DNA from: DATADD01 sp046262355 | GTDB lineage: Bacteria > Actinomycetota > CADDZG01 > WHSQ01 | Direction: 5' to 3' | Assembly (NCBI GenBank): GCA_046262355.1 | Contig: JBHEMX010000066.1 | Coordinates: forward strand, 1 to 64,000 | Length of the DNA: 64,000 nucleotides | Part shown: piece after piece, positions 22,795 to 31,910 of the stretch | How positions within the stretch are numbered: position 1 is the stretch's first letter | How the letters are laid out: every line of letters starts with the position of its first letter | Program-made: the position numbers and the translations under genes | Notes under the pieces: generated by a model | Told to the model about the DNA's origin: nothing | The model's input: only the letters and a program-made list of their open reading frames with translations | Databases searched by the model: none

Positions 22795-24960
22795 CTACCC
22801 TTTCTCGGCCGGCGCATCTTCCCCATCCGAGTCCTGGTCGAGCAGGCCCAGCTTGTCCTTGATCTTGAGCTCGATCTCCGTGGCGATGTCCGGGTTCTCG
22901 CCGAGAAACGTCTTGGCGTTCTCGCGTCCCTGACCCAGCTGGTCGTCGCCGTAGATGAACCAGGCGCCCGACTTGCGCACGATCTCGTGTTCGATCGCGA
23001 CGTCGAGCAGGCTTCCCTCCTTCGAGATGCCGGTGCCGTACTGGATGTCGAACTCGGCCTTGCGGAACGGCGCGCTGACCTTGTTCTTGACGACCTTCAC
23101 GCGCACCCGCGAGCCGACGATCTCGGCGCCGTCCTTGAGGGCGTCGATGCGGCGCACGTCGAGTCGCACCGACGAGTAGAACTTGAGGGCGCGCCCGCCC
23201 GGCGTAGTTTCGTTGGACCCGAACGTGATCCCTATCTTTTCGCGGATCTGGTTGATGAAGATCAGGATCGTCTTCGAGCGGTTCACGTTGCCGGCCAGCT
23301 TCCGCAGCGCCTGCGACATGAGGCGCGCCTGCAGCCCCACGTGCGAGTCGCCCATCTCGCCCTCTATCTCCGCCCGGGGCACAAGCGCAGCTACCGAGTC
23401 GATCACGATCACGTCCATCGCGCCGGAGCGCACGAGCGTGTCTGCGATCTCGAGCCCCTGCTCGCCGGTGTCGGGCTGCGACACGAGGAGATCGTCGATG
23501 TTCACCCCCACCGCCTTCGCGTAGGTCGGGTCGAGCGCGTGCTCGGCGTCGATGAACGAGACGAGCCCTCCGGCCTTCTGGGCCTCTGCAACCACATGCA
23601 GGCTGACGGTGGTGTTGTGACTGAGGATGCCGTTCGCCACGAAGCTATGCGTCTTGGGCATCATCAGGTCGAAGGTAGGTTGGATCCCTGCGTCCTCGAC
23701 GGCAACCACTCTCTCGAACGTGTACTTCTCGACATGGGACAAGCTCTCGAACCGAGGTTCGTGCTTCGAGCGCCGGAAGTTCGACTCCACCTGCACGCGA
23801 CGGCGACTCGACCGGAACCCGATCTCATCCAAGAAGCGATGAGCAACCGCCGGGGTGATAGTGACAGTCCAGTAGTCGCGCTCGTACTTCGGATTACGCT
23901 TCACAGAAACGGTCGCAGGGATGCCGAACCCGTAGAGCAGAAGCTGTACCTCGCGAGCCAGCCGTTCTGATGCGCTCGCAAAGCCGATCGTGGAGCTCTT
24001 GTCGATCCAGCCGTCTCCCTCGAACAGGGCCGAAAGGAATGCTCGCTGGATCTTGTGACCACCCGTGCGTATGCACGAGGGAATCTTCTTGCCGTGTGCA
24101 GTGACGTGATCGAGGTCGTATAACTCCGCGAGCTCGCTTCGAAGCGCGGAGTCGCCGAACCGATATTCCTTGCCGTAACAGCATCGGACCTTCGCTCCGA
24201 ACAGAGATACGGCCAGTCGCGTGAACTCCTCACCCACCTCGGGATCCCAGTTCGTGAACGAAACACGATAGCGATCGCTCAATGTGCCTTCGGCTATGAG
24301 ATAGCCGAGGAAGACCGCCTCGTCCTCGCCTATCCCATCGCCTGATGCCGCCTCGACCGCCCCGAACGCCGCCGACACGACCATGTCGTCGGGTGTGAGC
24401 CTCCCTGCCTGTCGCCACACGATGAAATCGTTCTCATCGATGACGCGCAGGGGATGGTTATGCGTCACCTTGATGGTGCGCCCCGAACCCAAGCGGACAC
24501 GCAGAACAGGCTTCCGGTTGTTGTGGGTCAGTGCGCCGATCGGCTCGAGTTCGCCGCTCTCATTGACCGCGCGCACGCCGAGCGCTGCGATATCCGTGAT
24601 CCGCGACGTGCAGCTCGCCGGCTGACCGCAGCGGGAAAAAAGCTCTTCGACGGTCTCGAGCCCGCGATCGGTCCAGATGTAGGTATCGGCGGTCAGGCAT
24701 TTTCCCGACCCTTCGGGACCGTATATCTCCACGATCCGGCCGCGCGGGAGGCCGCCGACGCCCAGGGCGAGGTCCATCGCCAGCGAGCCCGTGGAGATCG
24801 TGTCGACGTTGAGCCTGGAGCCGTCGTCGCCGAGGCGCATGATGGCGCCCTTGCCGTGGGCCCGCTCGATCTGGTGCATGGCCATCTCGAGGGCGGCGTC
24901 GCGCCCCGCGATGTCGCCACTCGTGTCCCTTACGACGTTTCGGTCCCTGATCGTCGCCAC
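22795..24960 (-). CDS. recA: recombinase RecA containing an intein
   Basis: 721 residues from GTG 24960 with a strong AAGGAGG site. The RecA parts are residues 1-87 and 450-721 (359 residues after splicing, the normal size). RecA forms filaments on single-stranded DNA, drives strand exchange and triggers LexA self-cleavage. The N-extein ends GPEGSGK, so the ATP-binding P-loop is split. The C-extein starts TTVSLHVVAEAQKAGG and carries IDSVAALVPRAE and the L2 loop FGSNETTPGGRALKFY. Without splicing the protein has no P-loop and cannot work. A perfect LexA box lies about 96 bases upstream of the start; recX follows. Confidence 0.97.
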   Translation of the reverse strand: MATIRDRNVVRDTSGDIAGRDAALEMAMHQIERAHGKGAIMRLGDDGSRLNVDTISTGSLAMDLALGVGGLPRGRIVEIYGPEGSGKCLTADTYIWTDRGLETVEELFSRCGQPASCTSRITDIAALGVRAVNESGELEPIGALTHNNRKPVLRVRLGSGRTIKVTHNHPLRVIDENDFIVWRQAGRLTPDDMVVSAAFGAVEAASGDGIGEDEAVFLGYLIAEGTLSDRYRVSFTNWDPEVGEEFTRLAVSLFGAKVRCCYGKEYRFGDSALRSELAELYDLDHVTAHGKKIPSCIRTGGHKIQRAFLSALFEGDGWIDKSSTIGFASASERLAREVQLLLYGFGIPATVSVKRNPKYERDYWTVTITPAVAHRFLDEIGFRSSRRRVQVESNFRRSKHEPRFESLSHVEKYTFERVVAVEDAGIQPTFDLMMPKTHSFVANGILSHNTTVSLHVVAEAQKAGGLVSFIDAEHALDPTYAKAVGVNIDDLLVSQPDTGEQGLEIADTLVRSGAMDVIVIDSVAALVPRAEIEGEMGDSHVGLQARLMSQALRKLAGNVNRSKTILIFINQIREKIGITFGSNETTPGGRALKFYSSVRLDVRRIDALKDGAEIVGSRVRVKVVKNKVSAPFRKAEFDIQYGTGISKEGSLLDVAIEHEIVRKSGAWFIYGDDQLGQGRENAKTFLGENPDIATEIELKIKDKLGLLDQDSDGEDAPAEKG
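23614..24699 (-). mobile_element. intein with LAGLIDADG homing endonuclease in recA
   Basis: 362 residues (88-449 of the precursor). Block A is CLTADTYIWTDRGLETV with Cys1; block B is TIKVTHNHPLRV; the endonuclease motifs are GYLIAEG (block C) and ALFEGDG (block E); block F is VVAVEDAGIQPTFDLM; block G is FVANGILSHN with the terminal His-Asn, and the +1 residue is Thr. All splicing residues are present, and both acidic endonuclease residues (E in AEG, D in GDG) look intact, so it may be both self-splicing and mobile. GC content falls visibly inside it. It interrupts the P-loop (GPEGSGK/T), not the downstream sites used by the M. tuberculosis and M. leprae RecA inteins. Confidence 0.95.
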
Positions 24961-25421
24961 CGGTCCTCCTTGCCTTGTGGCCCGGCTGGGCCTGTTGCTG
25001 TTGTCGAGCCCACGCTAGAGAGGGGGTATGACAGCTTTCGGTCGGAAGCTTAGTCGAACGTACGTTCGGTCTCGAGGATTTTCCCGCTTTTGTGATTCGG
25101 ACCCATCCGAGGACCCCCAGATGTGGGCCCCCGGACCCGACTTACGCAAGCGTAGTTACCCGCGTGTCATCTTACGCCGCGGCTCTGGGCCGCGCCATGC
25201 CACCTTGGCCCTTCTCTGTACCGGAAACCCTCGGATAGCGAGCGTTCCGGTCCTCAGAGCCCAGGCAGAGAGGGCGTCCGGGCACCGACGCCTCGCAGAG
25301 CCCCCTGAGCCACCGCCCGCTGCCGCGGGCGGATCCGCGGCCGTGCGAGGATTGCGCCGCACATGCATCGATCGATCGCCTCTCCCGGCCGCTGCGGGCC
25401 CACGCCCGAAGGCAGCCCTGC
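24961..25421. other. recA upstream region
   Basis: About 460 bases between recA (minus) and the C45 gene (plus). It holds the recA ribosome site, the LexA box at 25056-25067 and a GC-rich stretch around 25100-25140 with repeated GGACCC/GGGCCC segments. No gene or structured RNA is recognisable. Confidence 0.5.
25056..25067. promoter_or_regulatory. LexA (SOS) box upstream of recA
   Basis: GAACGTACGTTC, identical to box 2 of the lexA region and flanked C/G to give CGAACGTACGTTCG. It places recA and recX in the SOS regulon. Confidence 0.88.
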
Positions 25422-26432
25422 ATGAACGTCGTCCATGCGAGCGGCTCCCCGCGCGCCCTCGGGCGCGCCCAGGGCGAGGCGTTCGCGGACGGGATCCATT
25501 CGGCCTGCGACTTCTATCGCGCTCTCGCCGCGTCCCTGGACGGCGACTTCGACGCCATGGGTGCCCGCGGGCGGGCCTACCTGGACGCGGCGCGACCGCT
25601 CCTTCCCGAGCTCGTCCAGGAACTCCAGGGCGTCGTCGAGGGCGCCGGCATCTCGCTCGATGAGGGGCTCGCGCTCAACTGCCTCGAGGAGGTCTGGGAC
25701 GTCGACTCCTGCACGACGATCGTGCACGACCGCTTCTTCATCCACGCGGAGCAGTGGTACGCGGGACACACAGGGATCGGCGTCGTCGTTGCGGAGCCCG
25801 AGGACGGCCCCGCCTTCGTCTCGCCCACATGCGCCGGCTTCCTCCCGTCGGTCGGAATGAGCGCAGCGGGGTTCGCGCAGGGCATCGACTCCGTGAGCGC
25901 AACGGACGAGCGCGTGGGCATACCGCGCGTGTTCGTGTCCCGCCTCGCGCTCGGGGCCCCCGGGCTCGCGGCAGCGGTCGCGGCCGCGTGCACCAAGGGG
26001 CGCGCCGGAGGCTACGCCCACGTGCTTGCGTCGATCGATCGTCGGGTCGTGGTCGAGACGAGCGCCACGCGGCACGAGGTCTCAGACGGTGGGAGCGCGC
26101 ACACCAATCACTATCTGTTGGGGTCGCTCGGCGCGGTCGCCACCGAGCCGCACGAGGGCTCGCGCGCGCGCCTCCGAAGGGCGAACGACCTCCTGCGCCG
26201 ACGGCCGCCGGCGAGCCTCGAGGACTGCACGCAACTGCTGTCGGATCACGCCGGAGGGCCCGAGACGATATGCCTGCACGAGGAGGGCCCCGGTGCGAGC
26301 GCCACGGTCTTCGGCATGGCCTGCGATCTCCTCACGGGCCGGATGATCGTCTCCGACGGTCCGCCGTGCTCGAGCGCATGGGAGGAGCTCGCGGTGCCGG
26401 CATCGAGAGCCGCGGCGCGCCATGTGGGCTGA
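25422..26432 (+). CDS. C45-family (penicillin acyltransferase-like) Ntn hydrolase
   Basis: 336 residues. The pattern ALNCLEEVWDVDSCTTIV with a DSC triad, where C97 would be the autocatalytically exposed nucleophile, then AEQWYAGHTGIGVVV, PTCAGFLPSVGMSAAGFAQG and SAHTNHYLLG, fits the C45 peptidase / acyl-CoA:6-aminopenicillanic acid acyltransferase family. Members hydrolyse or transfer acyl groups on amides. The real substrate cannot be told. It opens a plus-strand operon, overlapping the creatininase gene by 11 bases. Other amidohydrolases and a peptide importer nearby suggest amide or peptide catabolism. Confidence 0.8.
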   Translation: MNVVHASGSPRALGRAQGEAFADGIHSACDFYRALAASLDGDFDAMGARGRAYLDAARPLLPELVQELQGVVEGAGISLDEGLALNCLEEVWDVDSCTTIVHDRFFIHAEQWYAGHTGIGVVVAEPEDGPAFVSPTCAGFLPSVGMSAAGFAQGIDSVSATDERVGIPRVFVSRLALGAPGLAAAVAAACTKGRAGGYAHVLASIDRRVVVETSATRHEVSDGGSAHTNHYLLGSLGAVATEPHEGSRARLRRANDLLRRRPPASLEDCTQLLSDHAGGPETICLHEEGPGASATVFGMACDLLTGRMIVSDGPPCSSAWEELAVPASRAAARHVG

Positions 26433-27237
26433 GCCTCTCGAGTACGGCCGGCTGTCGTGGCCGGAGGTGGCGCGCGCCGCGGGGGAAGAGCGGATCTCCG
26501 TGGTGCCCATCGGCACGCTCGAGGACCATGGGCCGCATCTGCCGATCGACACCGACGTCACCCTGGTCGAGGCGATCTGTCGCGCCGCGGTCGAACGGCT
26601 CGGCAAAGAGGCGATGCTTCTCCCACCTATCGTCCACGGCTACTCGCCCCACCACATGGACTTCCCCGGAACCATCACGATCGGCTGGGACACGTTCTGC
26701 CGCTACTGCACCGACGTCGCGACGTCGCTCGTGCGGCACGGCTTCAAGCGCGTGCTGCTCGTGAACGGCCACGGCTCGAACCAGAACCTCGTAGAGATGG
26801 CCGCGCGCCTCGCGGTCGTCCAACTCCCCGAGTCGCTGGTGGCGGCGTGCTTCTACCTCTCTGGTCCCGCCGCCGCGCGCGTTATCGAGGAGACGCGCGA
26901 CTCCGGTCGCGGAGGCATGGCGCACGCATGTGAGCTCGAAACGTCCCTGTACCTCCATATCGCGCCCGAAGCCGTAGACATGACCAAGGCCGTGGACGAG
27001 CGCGGTTTTCCCGAGCAGGAGCACATGTGGATGGACTGGTCCGATGGACCGCTCAAGGTCATGCCTTGGTGGTCGTCGTTCTCCGACTCCGGAGTGCAAG
27101 GCGACGCGACCAAGGCGACGGCGGCCAAAGGCGCCAAGCTGTTCGACGCCGCGGTCACGGAGATCGCCGGCTTCGCGCGCGACCTGCGCGCCACGCCGCT
27201 GCCGAAGAGGAAGGACCACCATGGCGATCAAAGCTAA
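26422..27237 (+). CDS. creatininase-family amidohydrolase
   Basis: 271 residues. The family signature VVPIGTLEDHGPHLPIDTDV supplies metal ligands (E34, H36 and an aspartate at 43-45), and the VNGHGSNQNLVEMAAR and HACELETSLYLHIAPEAV segments supply further His and Glu ligands. Creatininase-fold enzymes open cyclic or cleave peptide-like amides with two metal ions; the substrate here is unknown. It overlaps the upstream C45 gene by 11 bases and the downstream LD-carboxypeptidase gene by 17 bases, so the three hydrolases are co-translated. Confidence 0.85.
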   Translation: MWAEPLEYGRLSWPEVARAAGEERISVVPIGTLEDHGPHLPIDTDVTLVEAICRAAVERLGKEAMLLPPIVHGYSPHHMDFPGTITIGWDTFCRYCTDVATSLVRHGFKRVLLVNGHGSNQNLVEMAARLAVVQLPESLVAACFYLSGPAAARVIEETRDSGRGGMAHACELETSLYLHIAPEAVDMTKAVDERGFPEQEHMWMDWSDGPLKVMPWWSSFSDSGVQGDATKATAAKGAKLFDAAVTEIAGFARDLRATPLPKRKDHHGDQS

Positions 27238-28195
27238 GGCGCTGCCTCCCGGCGGAACCATCGGCGTGCTGGCGCCTGCGTCCCCGTACCACAACAGATC
27301 CGACGTCCTGCGCGGCGTCGAGTGGTGGGAGCGCCAGGGCTACAAGGTCAAGCTCGCGGACGGCGTCTATGCACGCCATGCCTATGTCGCGGGAGACCCC
27401 AAGCAGCGCGGCGACGACATCACCGGGATGTTCGCCGACCCGGACGTCGACATCGTCCAGTGTCTCCAGGGCGGTTACGGCTCTGCGCAGGCGATCCCCT
27501 ACATCGACTTCGACGTCATCGCCGGCAACCCGAAGCCGTTCATCGGCTACTCCGACATCACTGCGCTGCACACGGCCATCCGTCACCAAACGGACCTCGT
27601 GACGTTCTACGGTCCGGGCCTCGCCGGCGTCGACGACCCCGACCGTACGAGCGACGGCCGCAGGTTCGTGCAGGAACGGTTGCTGCGAGCGCTGACGCGC
27701 ACCGAGCCTCTCGGGGAGGTGCCGCGCAGGATCGGCGACGATTACGTGAGAGCCCTCGCACCCGGCAAGGTGTCGGGCGAGATGGTGGGCGGCTGCCTGT
27801 GGCTGCTGGGCCAGACGATCGGAACCCCTTGGCAGATCGATCTCGCGGGCAAGATCTTTTTCTTCGAGGACTACGACGCGCCGCCCTGGTACATCGACGG
27901 GATCCTGAACCAGATGAAGCAGGCGGGCATGCTCGAAAAGGCGATCGGCGTCGTCGTGGGCGAGCTCGAGAAGTGCGACTGGCGCGAGTCGAGGCCGGAG
28001 TTCCCCCAGACGCTGTCCATCGAGGACGTGCTCGAGTCCTACGTGGAGCCCCTCGGCGTCCCGGCGCTCTACGGGTTACCGCTGGGGCACGGCGACTCGC
28101 TCGCCACGACGCCTCTCGGCGTGGCCGTGACGCTCGATGCCGACGAGCGCCGGCTCACGATCGACGAGGCCGCGCTCACCTCGGGCGCGACCTAG
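27221..28195 (+). CDS. S66-family LD-carboxypeptidase
   Basis: 324 residues from ATG 27221 (GAGGAAGGA ribosome site). S66 serine peptidases use a Ser-Glu-His triad. The nucleophile elbow is GYSDITALH (S111), with the conserved CLQGGYGSAQ before it, FFFEDYDAPPW in the middle and GLPLGHGD near the end for the histidine. They trim the terminal D-alanine of muropeptides, while relatives such as MccF inactivate peptide-nucleotide antibiotics. The coupling to two other amidases favours peptide or amide breakdown rather than housekeeping recycling. A longer frame upstream overlaps the creatininase gene and is rejected. Confidence 0.85.
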   Translation: MAIKAKALPPGGTIGVLAPASPYHNRSDVLRGVEWWERQGYKVKLADGVYARHAYVAGDPKQRGDDITGMFADPDVDIVQCLQGGYGSAQAIPYIDFDVIAGNPKPFIGYSDITALHTAIRHQTDLVTFYGPGLAGVDDPDRTSDGRRFVQERLLRALTRTEPLGEVPRRIGDDYVRALAPGKVSGEMVGGCLWLLGQTIGTPWQIDLAGKIFFFEDYDAPPWYIDGILNQMKQAGMLEKAIGVVVGELEKCDWRESRPEFPQTLSIEDVLESYVEPLGVPALYGLPLGHGDSLATTPLGVAVTLDADERRLTIDEAALTSGAT

Positions 28196-28203
28196 ATACC
28201 CCA

Positions 28204-29838
28204 TCAAGTCTCTGAGCGGCGGGTCAGTCGTCGGCGCCGCGCGCGACGCCTCAGGTCGCGCGCGACCACGCGCGCGGCGTTGTATCCCGGCGCGCCCATC
28301 ACGCCTCCACCGGGATGCGTTCCCGACGCGCATAGATACAGGCCGTCGAGCGGGGTGGCATAGCCACTGGCTCGCGCCGCGGGCCTGAAGGTGAACATCT
28401 GGTCGAGCGACATCTCGCCGTGAAAGATGTTTCCCCCGATGAGTCCGAAGCGCTCCTCGAGGTCGACGGGCGTGAGGACCTCGCGGTGTATGACGCTGTC
28501 GGAGAAGCCCGGCGCGTACCTCGAGATCGTCTCGATCACGCGGTCGCCGAAGGTCTCGCGTTGGTCTTCCCATGTCCCTTCGGCAAGGTCGTAGGGCGCG
28601 TACTGCACGAACGCCGTGAGCACGTGCTTGCCCTCGGGAGCAAGCGTCGGATCCTTGGTCGTCGGGATGACGCAATCGACCATGGGCTCGCGCGCCGGAC
28701 GGCCGTACTTGGCGTCGTCCCATGCTCGCTCCAGGTACTCGATGCTCGGGGTGATCACGAACTCGGGGTGCTGAGGCCCCGGCTCGCGCCCCGGCATCGC
28801 GCTGAGATCGGGGAGCTCGGAGATCGCCATGTTGACCTTCACCGTGGAGCCGCGCGTCCTGTAGTGGCCCACCTCTTCGAGGAGTTCTGCGGGAAGCGCC
28901 CGACGCTCCACCAACGACAAGAAGGTCGTCACCGGATGCGTCGCCGAGACGACGGCTCGGGCGCGCAAGGTCGTGCCGTCGACGAGCGTGACGGAGCGCG
29001 CCCGTCCCTCGCTCACATCGATCGAAGCCACCTCGGCCCCGGTGCGCACGTTCACGCCCACGCTGCGCGCCGACGATGCGATCGCCTCCGACAGTCCCCC
29101 CATGCCTCCGCGCACGAATCCCCATGCCCCTCTGAACCCGGCCACCTCGCCGATGCGATGATGCAGCAACACGTAGGCCGAACCGGGGCTCTTGGGTCCG
29201 CCCCATGACCCGATGGTTCCCCCGAACCCGACGGCGCCCTTGATCGACTCGTGCTCGAAGTACTCGTCGAGGAAGTCCGAGACCGACATCGTCATGAGGT
29301 CCACGACGCGCGCCAGCTTGTCGCGCCGGCGACCGACGTAGGCGCCGAGCGCCAAGGCCTCCTTGATGTCTGTGGTCGATCGCAGCGACAACGACGGCGG
29401 CGCCTTGAGCAGCAGCGGCCGCACGAGGGTCGCCAGCTCGGACATCGTGTCGCTGTAGCGGATGAAAGCGTCCGCGTCCCGGCGCGAGAACTTGGCGATC
29501 TCCTCGCGGGCGCGCCGGGGATCGTCCCACATGAGCAGTCCCCGTCCGTCCGGGAAGGGAGCGAAGTAGGCAGGGTCGAGGGGAAAGACGTGATAGCCGT
29601 GGCGCTCGAGGTCGAGGTCGCGCACGATCTGCGGCTGCATGAGGCTCACGACGTAGGACGCGGTGGACACTCGGTATCCCGGCCACAGCGCCTCGGTGAC
29701 CGCGGCGCCGCCGAGCACGTCGCGCCGTTCCAGCACGGTCACGTCCAGCCCCGCACGACCCAGGTAGGCGGCACAGGTCAAACCGTTGTGGCCGCCGCCC
29801 ACCACGATCGCATCTTGCACCCGCCCGCTGTCGTTCAT
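28204..29838 (-). CDS. phytoene-desaturase-like FAD oxidoreductase (PYROXD2 type)
   Basis: 544 residues from ATG 29838 (GAGGTGGG site). The N-terminal Rossmann motif VVGGGHNGLTCAAYLGRAGL and VTVLERRDVLGGAAVTE bind FAD. The C-terminal HPGGGVMGAPGYNAARVV is the second FAD contact typical of this family. The middle holds the SFVRGGMGGLSEAI-like segment (GFVRGGMGGLSEAIASSA). These proteins resemble carotenoid desaturases, but no carotenoid genes are nearby and many members have unknown substrates. It converges on the LD-carboxypeptidase gene with an eight-base gap. Confidence 0.82.
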   Translation of the reverse strand: MNDSGRVQDAIVVGGGHNGLTCAAYLGRAGLDVTVLERRDVLGGAAVTEALWPGYRVSTASYVVSLMQPQIVRDLDLERHGYHVFPLDPAYFAPFPDGRGLLMWDDPRRAREEIAKFSRRDADAFIRYSDTMSELATLVRPLLLKAPPSLSLRSTTDIKEALALGAYVGRRRDKLARVVDLMTMSVSDFLDEYFEHESIKGAVGFGGTIGSWGGPKSPGSAYVLLHHRIGEVAGFRGAWGFVRGGMGGLSEAIASSARSVGVNVRTGAEVASIDVSEGRARSVTLVDGTTLRARAVVSATHPVTTFLSLVERRALPAELLEEVGHYRTRGSTVKVNMAISELPDLSAMPGREPGPQHPEFVITPSIEYLERAWDDAKYGRPAREPMVDCVIPTTKDPTLAPEGKHVLTAFVQYAPYDLAEGTWEDQRETFGDRVIETISRYAPGFSDSVIHREVLTPVDLEERFGLIGGNIFHGEMSLDQMFTFRPAARASGYATPLDGLYLCASGTHPGGGVMGAPGYNAARVVARDLRRRARRRRLTRRSET

Positions 29839-30030
29839 CCCACCTCGATCAGACACATCCCATGCTTTCGAGGGCACGACGATAGGGCATGCGAACCTCC
29901 GGAAGGCCACACCCTCGGGGAACTCGTCCTCGGTCGGCTCACCTTCTCAAGCCATGGCGATCCGTTCCAAGCCCGAGAGGACGCGCGCGGTCGTCAGGCT
30001 CCTGCACTTGTTGTCTCGACGTTCTAAAGC

Positions 30031-30273
30031 TCAGACATTGCGACGGCGCGACCGCCTCTCGTCTTCACCCTCCTCGAGGGAATTACTCAGGCGATCGAGC
30101 AACGCTCGCACGAGCCCCACACGGTCGAGCAGTGACAGTAGGAGCCCCACGCCCCCTACGATCATCAGGATCAGTCCCGCGGTGGCGAGGTTGATGCCCG
30201 GAGGTGAGGTTTCCACAGCTAGGGCGAGGATCGCTCCCGTGATGATGAGGAGCTGGCTTACTCCTGTCTCCAT
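30031..30273 (-). CDS. small two-helix membrane protein (DUF6458-like)
   Basis: 80 residues from ATG 30273 with GGAG before it. Two hydrophobic helices (LLIITGAILALAV and TAGLILMIVGGVGLLLSLL) are separated by a short loop with a glycine-proline turn, followed by a charged basic tail. This matches small actinobacterial membrane proteins of unknown function with the pattern of a short first span, then GLILMIVG. The chosen start drops a long upstream stretch that has no domain and would overlap the glycosyltransferase end. Confidence 0.6.
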   Translation of the reverse strand: METGVSQLLIITGAILALAVETSPPGINLATAGLILMIVGGVGLLLSLLDRVGLVRALLDRLSNSLEEGEDERRSRRRNV

Positions 30274-30334
30274 GGCTCCGTTGCACCTCCGATCCGGGTA
30301 GTCACTGTTGTCTCGAGACGCCGATCCTCGGCCT

Positions 30335-31510
30335 TCAGGTCGCCACGACGCCACGGATGCCGACGTCCTCCGGGTCGCGGCGCCGGCCCTCGAGGCGCAG
30401 CTCGCCCTCAGCAAGGTGCCTTCTATCTTGAAGTCCTTGGTAGACGGATTCGTAAAGGGACGCCATAGTCGCGACCTCGAAATGGGCGACCGCATGCCTG
30501 CGGCAGGCGTGAGGGTCGATCGTCTCGGTTCTTCTCAGTGCCCCGGCCAACTCCCCAGGCCGCTCACAGACGTATCCAGTTACACCATCAACTATCACTT
30601 CAGGAACCGACCCGTCTCTCAGCGCAACTACGGGTGTGCCACAAGCCATCGCCTCGACCATCACGATCCCAAAGGGCTCCGCCCATTGAATGGGGAACAG
30701 GAGGCAGGAGGCGCGCGAGAGCAGTTGCTTCTTGCACTCGGTGTCGGCCTCACCGATCCACTCAACGTCGGCCGCCAACCTTGGGCGCACCTTCGTATCG
30801 AAGTACTGTTTCTCTGCAGGCTCATTGCATTTTCCGGCCATGATGAGTCGCCGACCCGCTTGGCGAGCCGCGTCTATGGCGATGTCTGGGCCCTTCTCGG
30901 GGCTCATCCGACCAAGCCACAGTGCATAGTCGTCTTTCTTTTGTCGAAAGGGATACTCACTCGTTGGAATCGCATTGTGAATCGTCGCCATCCAGGGGAG
31001 ATCGGGGCGCTGGTCTCGCTGAGCAGTGGAGATCGCGACCAGGGACACGGCGGTTCCGATCTCTGCATAGTAGTGCTCCAACTCACCGTTAACCGGCCCG
31101 TGAGCCGTCACGACCGTTGCACAGGACCGTGCGCGCGCCAAGAGAGGTCCTGCAAAGGAATGATCATGGACGACATCGAAGTGCACATCGTGAAGCAGAC
31201 GGCTTGCGACACCCGCGTGAACGATCTCTGGTATGGATGTGCCGAGGTACTCACTTGGTGGACGCGTGTATGTCTGTATGAATCGAGCGCCGGTGTGGTT
31301 CTGGCCCGAGGCAACGAGGGTTACATCGTGCCCTCGTTTCACCAGCTCTTCTACCAGCCAGTAGCACATCCACTCGATGCCGCCATAACCTCGAGGAGGG
31401 AGCTCGAACCACGGCGGCGCGATCATCGCGATGCGTAATGATTCTCTTGTCGAGATTGAACGGTCGTCGCCGGCGCTCGTCGGCCTCGTCACAACGTCAC
31501 TTTCATCCAT
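30335..31510 (-). CDS. GT4-family glycosyltransferase
   Basis: About 391 residues from ATG 31510 (start uncertain; a later start near RIAMIAPPWF is possible). It has a GT-B fold: the N-terminal RIAMIAPPWFELPPRGYGGIE loop, VVTAHGP, and the C-terminal sugar-nucleotide site LWLGRMSPEKGPDIAI and AEPFGIVMVEAMACGTPVVA with the EX7E motif. It transfers a sugar to an unknown acceptor. No other cell-envelope genes flank it. Base composition is clearly less GC-rich than its neighbours (many A/T third positions), which suggests recent acquisition. Confidence 0.82.
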   Translation of the reverse strand: MDESDVVTRPTSAGDDRSISTRESLRIAMIAPPWFELPPRGYGGIEWMCYWLVEELVKRGHDVTLVASGQNHTGARFIQTYTRPPSEYLGTSIPEIVHAGVASRLLHDVHFDVVHDHSFAGPLLARARSCATVVTAHGPVNGELEHYYAEIGTAVSLVAISTAQRDQRPDLPWMATIHNAIPTSEYPFRQKKDDYALWLGRMSPEKGPDIAIDAARQAGRRLIMAGKCNEPAEKQYFDTKVRPRLAADVEWIGEADTECKKQLLSRASCLLFPIQWAEPFGIVMVEAMACGTPVVALRDGSVPEVIVDGVTGYVCERPGELAGALRRTETIDPHACRRHAVAHFEVATMASLYESVYQGLQDRRHLAEGELRLEGRRRDPEDVGIRGVVAT

Positions 31511-31910
31511 GTGATCGAACACCGCAGTCGAGCGTCTCCTCGTTCGGGGCATCGGCAGGCAGAGCCGACGACCAACAGAACCTAGGCGCGACACTCAACG
31601 TGGCTGGGGAGCGTTGCGACCCGCCAACTTGGTCGTACACGACGCTTGAAACACCTCGGGAGAATTGTCGACGGTACCGGTGGCGCTTCCAATCACCGGA
31701 TCGAGGGATTGTTTTCACTCGAGCGGGTAGGCGGCATGAACCGCACCGGAGCTGCCCCGCGCGTCCTTTGGTCGTCCACCCACGTCCAGGGTGGGCAGCA
31801 AGCAGCCCACTGAGGGCCCGTCGGCAGGCGGCTTGCGCCGTCTCGGAGCGCTCGTATATCAAGGCGCCACCCGATCGGGCGACGAAAGACCGAGGAAAGG
31901 ACCGAGCCGC
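31511..31910. other. intergenic region before the CocE-type gene
   Basis: About 400 bases between two divergent genes. It contains CCCACGTCCAGGGTGGG-type inverted segments near 31778-31795 and the ribosome site of the CocE gene. I see no gene or clear promoter. Confidence 0.3.

Noticed and set aside
25056..25421. A structured regulatory RNA between recA and the C45 gene.
   Set aside because: Short GC-rich inverted segments occur, but they are not better than expected in this composition, and no known RNA pattern is visible.
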